Source of the DNA: Podochytrium sp. JEL0797 | Taxonomy: Eukaryota > Chytridiomycota > Chytridiomycetes > Chytridiales > Chytriomycetaceae | DNA length: 64,000 bases | Reading direction: 5' to 3' | Assembly: GCA_027596195.1 (NCBI GenBank) | Contig: JADGJG010000002.1 | Coordinates: forward strand, 1-64,000 | Part shown: positions 42,763 through 53,616 of the stretch, piece by piece | Layout of the letters: each line of letters opens with the position of its first letter | Position numbering within the stretch: position 1 is the first letter of the stretch | Made by a program: the position numbers and the translations under genes | Notes under the pieces: generated by a model | Seen by the model: the letters and a program-made list of their open reading frames with translations, nothing else | What the model was told of the DNA's origin: nothing | The model's database searches: none

Positions 42763-43655
42763 ATGATCCAACCGAATGGCACCCTTTCACCCCCCACTGC
42801 TGGATCCGCATCCTTTAACATCGCGGGATGCTCATCCGTTGCTGGTTCAACCCCCTCCTTCTCGGTGCCCCAACCCGACTACAAGCGCCCCCGCGGCATG
42901 AGCTTGCTAGACCTTCTCCTTCCTGAAGATGATCAGGACGACTCGACCAGCATTGCCACCACCGGAGTCGCCGTGTCTCCGTCGATCGAACCGACCCACT
43001 TTCCCCTTGCCTTCCCCACACTCCCAATGAGACCAAGCCAGCAAATGGGACTTCTCCTGGATGCTGTCAAGTCGATTGAAAGACTACCCTACGCGGCGCC
43101 GAGCAGTCAACTTGATCTGGCGTTCCGATCGGTCGATCATTTGCAGGTGCCGTCGGGGACTCACGCGCCAGGGGGTGCCACCGGGCCGCCAAGCTTGCAT
43201 GACCCAACACGCGCCGGCCAAGCGCACGTGTTTGGCAAGAAACGAAAGGCTTTGGGAAGTGGATCGGGTGATGCGGATGACCAGCTGCAAAAAAGGTGGG
43301 CATTGATTGGGCTTGCCCCCAATTTCAACAAGCACTGTATGCTTATCATTATCGGCAAATTAGACGTCACTATAGAAAAGAGGCTGAACAGAAACGACGC
43401 GTTCAATTGAAGGTGTGCTACGACGAAATTCAGGGCTTGCTGCCTCCAGGGGTCGCGAGCGCTTCCAATCGCTCCAAGCAAGCAATTTTGGATAGAGGTT
43501 CGTGCTTTTCATCTTCAGCAGTTGAAACGGCTTTATTAACTCCGAAGAACACCACAGCGAGCGCGTTTGTGTTGGATTTGGAAAAGGAGAGAAAGGCCAA
43601 GGAGGCCATTGTTCGTCAACTCGAGAGTGAGATTGCCGCACTGCGTCAGCAGTGA
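42763..43655 (+). CDS. bHLH transcription factor G
   Basis: Exons 42763-43295, 43364-43497 and 43558-43655 give about 254 aa. The N-terminus shares FNIAGCSSVAGSTPSFSVPQ and MSLLDLLLPEDDQ with gene F. Both of the array's intron positions are present: one just before the basic region (phase 2, QKR/RHYRKEAEQKRR) and one before helix 2 (phase 1, ILDR/ASAFVLDLEKE). The basic region keeps the contact Glu, and helix 1 ends GLLPPGVASAS. No RxTP motif was found. The first 3' splice site was chosen by phase; a slightly longer exon 2 frame exists but does not join in phase. Confidence 0.75.
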
Positions 43656-43864
43656 CATTGTAAAGTAAAGTAAAATAAACCTGTAAATTGCTGCCGTAAT
43701 AGTTTTTGCCCCCTTGGAGGGCACCCAGCGCGGCTCGTCGTGCCCCTTGACGTGCCCCCTCACCAAAAATTTTCCGCCACGCACATTCCAAAATTCTCCG
43801 ACCGGCGAAAATCAACTGCAAATCCAGCCACGCATTCTCTGCTCGTTTATCTCTTTTCATCGCA

Positions 43865-44984
43865 ATGAGCCGTTCTCCATCGCTGCTGTCTCGCGAAGAA
43901 GTCAACCTCATCTCTGCTCTGCAGTTCGATTCTGCCGTTCATGCTGCACACAACTTCAGTCCCTCATGCAGTGCTTCTTCTGGCCTGACTCCAATGATTC
44001 ATAGCTTTGATCCCTACGTGGCAAACACATCAGCCAACGAAGGTGCCGGAATGGACTTTTCCCAGCTTGGGGCTCCCAGCGCGGCAGCACCCGCGCCCCC
44101 AACTTTCCTTCCGTTCCCTCTGCCTCTGGCAACGACCAGATCAACAGTCTCATCGCCTCTGGCATACCAAAGCCCTGCCCAGCCGGCATCAGTTTCGTCG
44201 TCACCCTCCTCGAGCCTTTTGGCGCAACGGAGTGCTTCGTTATTCCAAAGAGTATCTAGAAAATCCAGCCCCACATCGTCGAGCTCTCCGAGAAGCGCGA
44301 GCGGCAGTTTCCACTCTGACGCGTCGGTTCGACTGACTCCCGCCCAGATTATGCAAATTCCACCTCTCCAGAACGTGACGAACCTATTCCCCTCCGCAAC
44401 GATGCCATTCGCAGAGCCGACAGCTCAGCTTCCGGTCGAAGAACAATATCATTTATACGCGGGTTCCGTGGTCCCAGCTCCACTCCACGTGGCGTCGGAA
44501 AACTCGTCCAACGCTTCTCCCTTCAGCAACTCGAGCGACTCATCGAGGAGATCCTCGAAAGGCAGTGGGGTGATTCAGCAGAGTCCATTGGCGGGAGGAG
44601 AAGATGTCGTGATGGATGTGTTGGAGAGCATTGCTGGGCCGTCGAATCCGCGGGTGTTGGGGTCGCCGCGGTTCGATTATCGAAGGGAGGCGGATAGGAG
44701 GCGTCGCGAGCTCATCAACAAGACTTTGCATGAGATCCGGACTGTTTTACCGGGGGGGTCGTCGAATCTCGAAAAGGGTGCGTCCAAGGCCAAGATTCTG
44801 GAGAAAGGTGAGAGATTTCCTCAGGTTTTACGGGAATGAAAGCTTATAACTTTATTCCATTGAATTGATAGCGGCCGAATATATTGCCGAATTGAAGCAA
44901 TCAACCAACGCGAAGGAATCAGAAATCAGTGACTTGGAGGCTGAGATTGAGGACATGAAACGGAAGTTGGAAGCGCCGAAATAG
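43865..44984 (+). CDS. bHLH transcription factor I, with Asp in place of the contact Glu
   Basis: Exons 43865-44807 and 44872-44984 give about 351 aa. The N-terminus is Ser/Pro/Ala-rich with one array motif, VRLTPAQIMQIP (near 44326). The basic region is RREADRRRREL, so the usual Glu that reads the CA half of the E-box is Asp. Helix 1 ends RTVLPGGSS. The phase-1 intron falls before helix 2 (ILEK/AAEYIAELKQ), as in H and G. A zipper-like tail (SEISDLEAEIEDMKRKLE) follows. It is probably still a dimeriser with altered or weaker DNA preference; that is inference. Confidence 0.8.
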
Positions 44985-45107
44985 CAGCCGATTATTCCTT
45001 CTATTTACAAGGAGATCACATCGAAGAATAATGTGTGGGTTGCCACCACAATCACTTTCCGAAAACGTGTTTTTCTTTTTGATTTTTTTTCTGCACGCGC
45101 CATCGCC

Positions 45108-46590
45108 ATGTCAATCGAACCAGGCAACCCACCTGGCCGCCAACCGCAGGGCATTGTTTCGAATGCCGATGATTTCCTGAACGTGTTTGCCGAGTCTCTT
45201 CTCGACCCGATCCCCCCTCCTGCACCGGACACTCCCGCTGGCCCCCTGGCACCGCCCCAAGCATCTGATGTCGATATGCAGATTCTCCAGGATATCCAGG
45301 AGTGGATGTCACCGCAGTTTGTGCAGCCCTTGCAGCCCGTGCAGCCCGCGGACGACTCGTGGAACTTCCAGCTGGGCGGTTTCGACAACTCACAGCAGTT
45401 CAACCAGTGGCGGTCGCCCATGCAGGACCCATTCGCTTCGCAGGAGAGCAGTCCCTACTTCACGGGATATTCACCATACCAGTCAGGATACCAGCAGAAT
45501 TCCCTCCCCCATTCAAGCTTCGAGCCAATTCAAAGCCCCATGTTTCCCCCGCACACAACGTCTTCACCACACCCTGCAGCATCGTCAGCAACCTTTGGAA
45601 TACAGTATTCCCCTCAGAGCATCCCTCGTCCCCATCTGCCGGTATCTCACAGTCGCAGCCGATCCTTCGCGTCTCCGAAATCCACTCCGATTCGAAGCGT
45701 TCGAAACCCCATGATCAACAAAGACGGCGGTCATCGCGCCACGCCTTCGCAACCCATCATTCCTTGCAACCCATCAATAGACACGTCCCTGAACAACATG
45801 CCGGCGCAAACCTATCCAAACATCCCTAGCCCTGCTCGACCGTATCCACCCTTCCAACAACCGATACGACGCAACAATTCCCTCAATTCCCCACTTTATC
45901 AAAGTTTCTCTCCACCCGGGTTGGACCCAACATCGCTCTCGATCGCAACCACGGGCGACAGCGTGTTTGGACGACAAACGCCAGCAGGAGGAGGCGACAA
46001 CAGCAACCTGTCGGTTCTTCTCGAAGCTTCGCAAATGTTTAGTCCCATCTCGGGTCCCAATCAAGGGTTCGGTCAAAGTGTTCCGTATTCGAACATGCAT
46101 TTTCCGCAGCAGTCGTATGGGACGAATACGATCCCTGCGCGATCGATGGCGCAACCGGCCCATGTGGCGAATCGATTGACGCCAATGGGAGTAATGAATT
46201 CGAGCGGTGGGACTCATTCATTCATGAACGCGTCGTTGACAGCCAAACCGACATTGTAAGTTTTCGTTAATAATCTTGTTGGTTATTGCTCGCTTTTTGC
46301 TGAATTTCGGAGCCCCGCTTCACAGGAATGACAATCAGGCCGTGTCGGAAAAGAGGAGGGAATATCGCAAAGAGGCCGAAAAGAACCGGCGAAATCAGTT
46401 GAAGCATGGATTTGATACCATCAAGGAGCTTATCCCTACGGCGGGCAAGGCAGCGTCCAAGGAGAAGCTTCTGGAGCTCGCGTTTGATCACATTTCGGAG
46501 CTCCAGACTGCCGAGAAGGAGAAGGTGGGGACGATTGAGGCGTTGGAGGAACAGATTTCAGCTCTTAAGGGTAAATTGGATAATAATTAA
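45108..46590 (+). CDS. bHLH transcription factor J
   Basis: Exons 45108-46255 and 46326-46590 give about 470 aa. The first 380 residues are Pro/Ser/Gln-rich and include two motif-like sites, HRATPSQPIIP (near 45737) and NRLTPMGVMNS (near 46171). The phase-2 intron lies just before the domain. The basic region RKEAEKNRRNQLKHGF keeps Glu, the loop is short (ELIPTAGKAASKE), helix 2 is LLELAFDHISELQT, and a leucine-zipper-like tail (VGTIEALEEQISALKGKL) follows. The ATG at 45108 is the first in frame after an upstream leader that is open but starts with no better site. K is its closest relative by loop and intron. Confidence 0.83.
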
Positions 46591-46726
46591 TGTTGTCGCG
46601 GGTTATCACAAGTCGTCTTTTGATCCAACTAATGGGAGGGGGCACGCGTGTCACGTGATTTTTCCGTGACTTCCCGAGATATCTCCGAATTTTTCAAATT
46701 TTTTTCCATCACCATCTTTTCTCAGC

Positions 46727-48371
46727 ATGCACTCGTTGGAAGCCATGAATGCCCATGCGGTGGATGAATTCTTTCGGGACTCACTTGCTGGATCAGGGCA
46801 GACTGGTGATGCACTGGACGTGGGCTTGTGGCAGCACGATCTGCCAACCCCCATCTGCCAGACCCCATTTGCCAATGCAACTGCCAACCCCACGCCAATG
46901 ATTATTCCAAGCCAAGGCTTTCCGGAAAGGCGAAGCTCGCAGGGCCAGAAGATCACTAAACCGCTCCCGAAAGCCTTCGGCCGGATCACTCCTTCCCAGA
47001 TCATGAACGTGTCTCCTCTCCAAATGCCAACTGCATCGCCTCTGGATCCCCATCTTCCACTCCTCTTTAGTCCCATCACCACCCAATTCGAACAACCGTC
47101 TCCACAAACATTCGCATTCTTTGACAACATGGATGCCAGCCCGATGCTGCAGAGCCACATTGAAGCCGAGATCATGGGATTCTCTCCTCAGATCTTTGGA
47201 TTTACACCATTCATTGGGCCCAGCGGTACCCCATCGTCTCTCCCAATGGATTCGCACATCAACTTGCTCGCAAGCCCTATGCCATTCCAAGTGAACAGAA
47301 CCCAACAACAATCCGTCACTTCGAGTCCAATAATGAATCGAGCAACTCCGATGCAAATCATGTCCACCCCAATGTCTGCTGTTCCGTTGCCCTCTCCAAA
47401 ATCTGCACCCGTGAACCGACTTCTCGCAAACTTCTCCCCGCGACCATTCGCATCATCAAACAACACGAGTTCGGGGTACATGTCTGCACAATACCTCCAG
47501 CAACCGCAGCAGCCTCTGACTCTCAACAACGCGGCTCTCCCGTTCCCTGACTTTACAACAACCATTTTGCCATCCCATCGTCGAAATACCTCTGGTGGCA
47601 CGTTCCAGAACTTTGCAGCACCATTACCATCATCCTACTCGATACCTCGTCGCTCTACATCCAACGTAGGCTTCGCAGTACCAGCCCCACTTCCACCCCT
47701 CAAAGTCGCATTAGACTTTTCCTCCAACCCAGCCCTTGCCGCCCCGTCGCGCCTCACACCTTCCAGTCTTCGAAACTTTAGCACATCCGAAGAAGTGTTC
47801 CCTCCCGCAGCCGTAGCAGCAGCCATGATTCCGCAACTCCCGTCTAGCAGTGAATTGTGGCAGAAATTGTCCCCGCCCGAATCAGTCGCTTCTCCGGCGG
47901 AAGATGCGGTCAATAATTCCACTGCACTTGCGCTTGTGGATTTGGCGAGAATGGGGGTGCCGACTCTTGCGACTCGATGTGATGTAGTCCAGGCTCACCC
48001 GACCAACAAGAGGAAACCCGCCGTCAGTGCTGAGAATCCGTGAGTCCGTGTTTTCGGTCTACATTTGCCAGGCATTTATGTTTAACCAATCGTTGAATTC
48101 CAGCAAACCACGCAAAAGGCCAAACTCGACCGAACAGCGCGAATACCGCAAATCCGCCGAAAAACAACGCCGCGACGCTATGCGCGATGGTTTCGAATCC
48201 ATCAAATCTCTCACGGGCGTAGTGGACAAGAGTGCGTCTAAGGAGCAGTTGTTGGGGGCCGCGTTGGAGTATATCGCGGTTCTGCAGAATGGGGAGCGGG
48301 AGAAGGAGGCCGTGTCGAGGTGTTTGGAGCGGGAGATTTGGGAGATGAAGCGACGGATGGGGAGCTTATAA
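46727..48371 (+). CDS. bHLH transcription factor K (last gene of the array)
   Basis: Exons 46727-48039 and 48104-48371 give about 526 aa, the longest in the array. The disordered N-terminus has three motif copies, GRITPSQIMNVS, NRATPMQIMSTP and SRLTPSSLRNFS (near 46979, 47337 and 47747), plus many Met-Ser-Pro repeats. The phase-2 pre-domain intron is shared with A and J. The domain reads RKSAEKQRRDAMRDGFESIK, a short loop SLTGVVDKSASKE, and helix 2 LLGAALEYIAVLQN. A CACGTG box lies at 46652-46657, about 70 bp upstream. AATAAA-like sequence overlaps the stop. Confidence 0.83.
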
Positions 48372-48661
48372 TAAAGGTGTAATTTATTTGGCTTCAGTGT
48401 ATTCTGTTTATTTGAACCAAAAGATGATGAGGCGGAAGCATGAAAAGCGTCGTTGTCGGGAGGTTTTATGTGAATAAATCCGAATGGGAAGAGACCGCGT
48501 ACCTGAACAACACTGCGACGGGGTGGGTGGGTGAGTCGCAGTTGGGTACCCGGTCTACCGTTTGAGTTTTTACACATAACCACTCAAGTACGGATGCGAG
48601 TTCGTTTTACTTCTCTTCTCCTATGAGAGGGCATTTTGTATTATCCATTTTTAACTACGAA

Positions 48662-51278
48662 TCACGTATTTTTTATCCACTTCGCCCCCGTTGGCCGTCT
48701 TCTCGACATTGCCTTGAATTTTTCTTCATATTCCACGGCAAGTTCAGCAATCCTTTCTTGCATTTCTGGAAATCCTCGCAATACAGCATCAAAATCTGCT
48801 TTTTTCAGGCGATAAAGAACCGAAGGTGTGGAAACTTGAACGGTCGCCGTTCGGAGCAAATTCGTGATCACTCCGACCTCTACGAATTACTGAGTAAGAA
48901 CGATTACAAAATGATGAAAGAAGAATAAGTACTAACCTCCAAAATATGCTCCGTCGCAAAGCGTAGTAACCTTTTTCCCATCAACAAAAACTGACACCAT
49001 GCCCGAAAGAATGAAATACATATCACTTCCAAAATCACCCTTTTTGATCACGTAGTCATCCTTTATAAAATACTCAGTGTGCAAAGCAGCCGCAACGCGT
49101 GCGTAAAAGATTTGATTGCGGCCGTCGAGGCCGTTCCGTCGCAGAAACGGTACACGCTCAATTAATGAGCGCGTGTTGTGGAGTGTGATTTCCTGGTGTG
49201 GATATCAGCTAAAACAATACACGCAATATATCACTCAACAGAACGGAGCGACTCGTTCATTTCAAGGAGCAGGGCTTCTTCTTCAAAATATTTTCCGCGA
49301 TATCTATATAATGGTGCCTTTTAGTTGTCGCCACATGGACATAACAAGCAGCATACTTAGTTTCGTAGTAGCTATATATCTTTCTTTCGAGTTCCGGGCT
49401 CAATTTCTTCCAGCGGACGTAATCTTCGAGTTCTCCGAGCTTTTGTTTGTATAAACGCCCGGAAGGATTTGACGAGACGGTCGCCGAAGAGATGGCTCCA
49501 ATAAATGCAGCAAACAGTACCGCCGATGCTATCGCGCCGAAAGATTGGAATAACTGCTCAGTTGAAGTCCCAGAACTAAAAAAAAAACCATAAAAAATAA
49601 TTACAGAAATTGACCCCCCCCCCCCACCTGAATGCAGTCGGAAACATATTCCCAACAGACTTGTAGAATGTGAATACGTACAACTGGGCAACTCCACTCT
49701 CGAGGAATCCCGGCCAAAAGTCGGACCATCCGACAAACCCAGTGATGGAACCAAAATAATACATGGCGCACGCGCTGCAATGCAAAAAGTACACCATGGT
49801 AAGAAGCATTTCCGCAATCAACGAGACTTTGAATCCCGCCAAGTTGTCAACCATGTTTTTAATGCGCATAATCAAAGCGCATCGAGCACCAATCCTAAAA
49901 AATCGGTATAACCGCAGCAGGTAAATCAGACTCAGAGAGTGGCTGCCTTCCCACTTGTAAAGTATTATTTCGAATGGAATCTGTGGCGATTGTCAGCAGC
50001 GTTGGACAACGCAGAGTGCCTCTCACCATGGGAGTTATTTCCAGCAGCAATGGAAATACAACCCAACTTTTAAGCCATTTCTGTAATGTCGGACGCATAA
50101 CTTCATATTCCCTCAACGTATACATTGTCATCACTTGAACAGGCTGAGGAGTGAGCAGGGAGATGATTGAATCGATCGCAAATGTCGAAGTGATCAAGAC
50201 AGTTATGACAGACACGGCGCCAAAATCGCTGAATAACGGAAACGAAATTCGTAATGGAATCCACACCAAGTAGCAGAAAAAGAGCACTACAGGCAATTTA
50301 GCGACCAAGGGAAAGAAAAAAGAAATACAGTACCCGAAGCAATAAAATCCCACAAGGTGACAAATACGGACTTTGGATGAAGACCGTTTTCTTTCAAGCT
50401 CAAATTTTGAACATCAGTCTGATCAAAATGATCAAGGCCAATAATATCGCCCTTCGCATTGAACGCAGGCAGCAAAAAGTTGCACATGAACCATTCACGT
50501 TGGTATGGCACGTTTAGAAATAATTGCAAGTTTTGAATAACTGCTTCTTGAGCAAGCTTGTTGTTGCTCCGATTCCGAATCTGCTTTTTCTGTTGTCCGT
50601 CCATGAGATTATCATCCCCCAAGTCGCTTCCCACGACGAAATTCCCTCCCAACTGATGGGGAACTGGAGTTGAATTTTTAACATTGGAGTCGCGTTCATT
50701 TTCCGTGATGGTGACGACGACATTTCCTTTCAATTCACAGAGAATTTTGCTGCCTGATGCACTGCGATTGTCCAGTGGGACATCAGCTTTTTCAGATTGA
50801 GAGACCTCTTCTATATTTGATATGCAAGTAGGTTGTGATTTCAAGGAAAGCCTTCCTCGAGGCAACATCGAAAATCTCTTCGCATTATTGAATCCTTTGG
50901 CGGTTTCAACATCTACTTTTGAGCTTCGGTGGAACATCAAAGGCATTTCCGAAGAGTTTGAAAGAATGGGTGCCGCGTAATCACTGGCGGAAAAGCGGAC
51001 ACCGACATCGATTGATTCTCGACGCGCAACGACCGGAGCGGTCAAGGAATGAAATTGGTCCTGATTTTGTGCTTCCGGTGATCGAGTATCTACAGGTTGC
51101 AACTAATTCATTGAGTAGGAAGGAATTGGTGATGGCAAACTCAACTGGTTGGATTTTCGTTCAAAAGTTCCTCGATGGATCGGAGACGCGACAGCACCGC
51201 TTCGTGATTCCTCACTGTTTCCAGAATGGTCGATTGAACTGTTGTGAGAAGCGTTTGATGGAAATGTGTTGGCATCAT
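48662..51278 (-). CDS. Cyclic-nucleotide-gated/HCN-like cation channel with non-canonical pore
   Basis: Eight minus-strand exons (51146-51278, 50334-51089, 50027-50286, 49628-49980, 49357-49575, 49240-49303, 48937-49192, 48662-48879) join in phase to about 752 aa. A long cytosolic N-terminus is followed by six membrane segments (S1 from VLFFCYLVWIPLRISF). S4 is a voltage-sensor-like RLYRFFRIGARCALIMR. A pore helix YKSVGNMFPTAF comes next, then S6, a C-linker (YYETKYRGKYFEEEALLLEM), and a cyclic-nucleotide-binding domain with GDFGSDMYFILSGMVSVF and a TATVQ phosphate-binding-type segment. The K+ filter GYG is absent. Zoosporic fungi are known to use cGMP-gated channels in phototaxis, and a zoospore role is inferred. 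The first exon and start are the least certain part. Confidence 0.82.
49614..49625. repeat. 12-base C/G run at a 5' splice site of the channel gene
   Basis: Twelve C residues on the plus strand. On the gene's minus strand the intron begins GTGG and continues as an unbroken run of G, immediately after the exon encoding the pore. Length variation here would sit directly at the donor site. Confidence 0.8.
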
Positions 51279-51665
51279 GTCGAGGGAAAGCAATCGGTCA
51301 AGGATTCGCGACTTTGTTGACAATTCTCCAAAATTTCCGTACCAATTCGCCAATTACCCACATTTCTTATAATTTCCTTTTCAAAAACATCATAGAATGA
51401 GACACGTGATAATGGGTGAGGGTGCAAGTTCGAAAGCAGATCACCGTCGGGCAGCACTTTACAAGCGCTTGTTGTGCACTTGTTGTGCGCTTGTTGTAGT
51501 CCCATGAAAGCGGGAAGATAACGCAAGATAAAATCCTGTTTGTAATCTGTTATCAGATTGGGCGGCAGCCCCACGCCACTCGGAAAATTTCCAAAATTTC
51601 AGCTATAAAACAACACAAGTTCGAAACTTTGTTTTTTTCCCCACCACCCCAAAAAAAACACCCAA
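51279..51665. other. Divergent region between channel and amino-acid permease genes
   Basis: About 390 bp between two divergently transcribed genes. It contains a CACGTG box (51403-51408) and a cluster near 51464-51502 with ACAAGCGCTTGT (palindrome) followed by three spaced CTTGTTGTG-type repeats. A frame at 51275-51574 on the minus strand could hold an extra 5' exon of the channel but cannot be joined confidently. Confidence 0.5.
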
Positions 51666-53616
51666 ATGCCTGAACCCGACGTGCCTTCCCTCGAGGTCAA
51701 AGATACCCAGACACCCGTTAATGTCCTCGTGGTCGAAGAGTCTAAACTTACGTGAGTCCAACGCTCCTCCCACAGCTTGTTTAAGTTGACAACTGATCAA
51801 CAATCACCGTTCTTGGTAAACAGCCGTGGCATGAATGCTCGGCATATTGAAATGATCGCCATTGGTGGCTCCATCGGCACCGGTCTCCTGCTCAAATCCG
51901 GTGGAGCCATTTACACATCTGGACCCATCGGCGCTCTCATCTGTTTCTTCATCGTGGCCATCCAAGTCTTTGGAGTCATGACCTCCATTGGTGAAATGGC
52001 AACCTACCTTCCTGTGGATGGAATCTTTAGTCAAATCCCGGCCCGATTCTTGAACGAGTCGTATGGTTTTGCTTCCGGATGGAACTACTGGTTGAATTGG
52101 GCGCTCACGATTCCGACGGAATTGGCCGCCATTGCTGGATTCATGGCGTTTTGGGTGCCTCAGACCACGTTCCCATCGGTGAGTTCTTTGTCGGTTCAGC
52201 CATCCTTTTATAGATGATCAATCTCTTATCTAATCTCGCCCTTGTTTTTTTTTCAGTGGGCTTGGTGTGGAATCTACCTTGTTCCACTCGCTTTGTCCAA
52301 TTGCATGAGCTCCGAGAACTTTGGAGAGGCCGAATTCTACCTGTCAATCACCAAGGTGAGGAAGAATCACTAGAATTTCGAACCTCCACTCTCCCAAAAC
52401 TAATCTCATTTGGATCCTAAACTACAAGGTCATTGCCGTGATCGTATTCATTATCATTGGAGTTATTGTCTGGTTCGGTGGAGTCACCAACACGGGCCCA
52501 CTCTGGTTCCAAAACTGGTCTCCGGCTATTGTTGGTGACACAGCCATGACCCGGTTCACCAACATCTCGGCCTCCTTCGTCACGGCCTTCTTTTCCTACG
52601 CGGGTACCGAAATGATTGGTGTTGCGGCTTCAGAGGCCATCAACCCGCGCAAGAACGTGCCCAAGGCCGTGTATGGAACGTTTGTGCGCATCAATATCTT
52701 TTACATTGGTGCGATTCTCATGTTGGGATTGCTCATTCATTCGAGTGACGAAACGTTGGACCCCAACAACCCCAGCGGGATCACTGGGTCGCCCTTTGTG
52801 TATGTGTATAAGCTTGTGGGGATTGCAGCGGCTGCGGATATCATGAACGCCGTCATTATCATTGCTTGTCTCTCGGGTATGTTTTGCTTATATATTTGAC
52901 GCGTTTTTTTACGACAACTAATCTCGGCTCATCATCCAGCCACTAACTCTTCCATCTACGTCTGCTCGCGAACCCTCATGAGACTCGCTGACGAAGGAAA
53001 CGCGCCCAAGATCCTCGGATACGTGACCAAGTCTGGAGTGCCCCTGTTTGCCCTCTTGTTCTCCGTATTTTTCGGCGCCCTCTCTGTTGTTGGTGGATAC
53101 CTCGCCGGCACGAACCGCGTGTTCAATTTCCTCTCGAGTGTCGTGTCTCTGGGAATCCTGGGAGCTTGGATGACCATGTCGTTTGCGCATCTCCGGTTCC
53201 GGGCTGGATACTTGTACCAAGGGAACAAGCTCGAGGACTTGCCTTACGTCGCGCCGTTCTACCCATACGCTGACTACATGAGTCTTCTCATTGGAGTGTT
53301 TGTGATCTGCATCATGACATTCGGGGCTTTCTACCAAGTCACCGAGTTCGACCTCAACTGGTTCATGGACAACGCGTGGTTGTATGGTGGACTCGGAATC
53401 ATTTTCGTGCTTTTCTTTGGAAAGATCATCTACGAGGGAAAGAGCAAGGGTAACATCATGCATGGGTTCAAGTTGGTGCCGTATGCGGACATGGATTTCC
53501 AGACTGGAAAATTGGTGGAGACGGCCGAGGATTTGCTGGATGTGGACAAGAGCATGAAGGAGATGGTGCAGGAATGGGCTGACAAGGCCAAGGGTATGAT
53601 GAACAAGAAGCGATAG
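51666..53616 (+). CDS. Amino-acid permease, YAT family (APC superfamily)
   Basis: Plasma-membrane amino-acid/proton symporter. Exons 51666-51751, 51824-52178, 52257-52355, 52429-52876 and 52940-53616 give about 554 aa with twelve hydrophobic spans. Family signatures are RHIEMIAIGGSIGTGLLLKSG at the first helix, GEMATYLPVDGIF in the TM3 region, SYAGTEMIGVAASEAINPRK in the middle, and NSSIYVCSRTLMRLADEG later. The tail is charged. Substrate range is broad in this family and cannot be narrowed here. A deletion relic of a paralogue lies at 23187-23410, so at least one earlier duplicate existed. Confidence 0.9.

Noticed and set aside
43296..43335. An exon of bHLH gene G starting upstream (CPQFQQALYAYHY)
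   Set aside because: It cannot be joined in phase to exon 1, while the 68-nt intron ending CAAATTAG can, giving a normal basic region.
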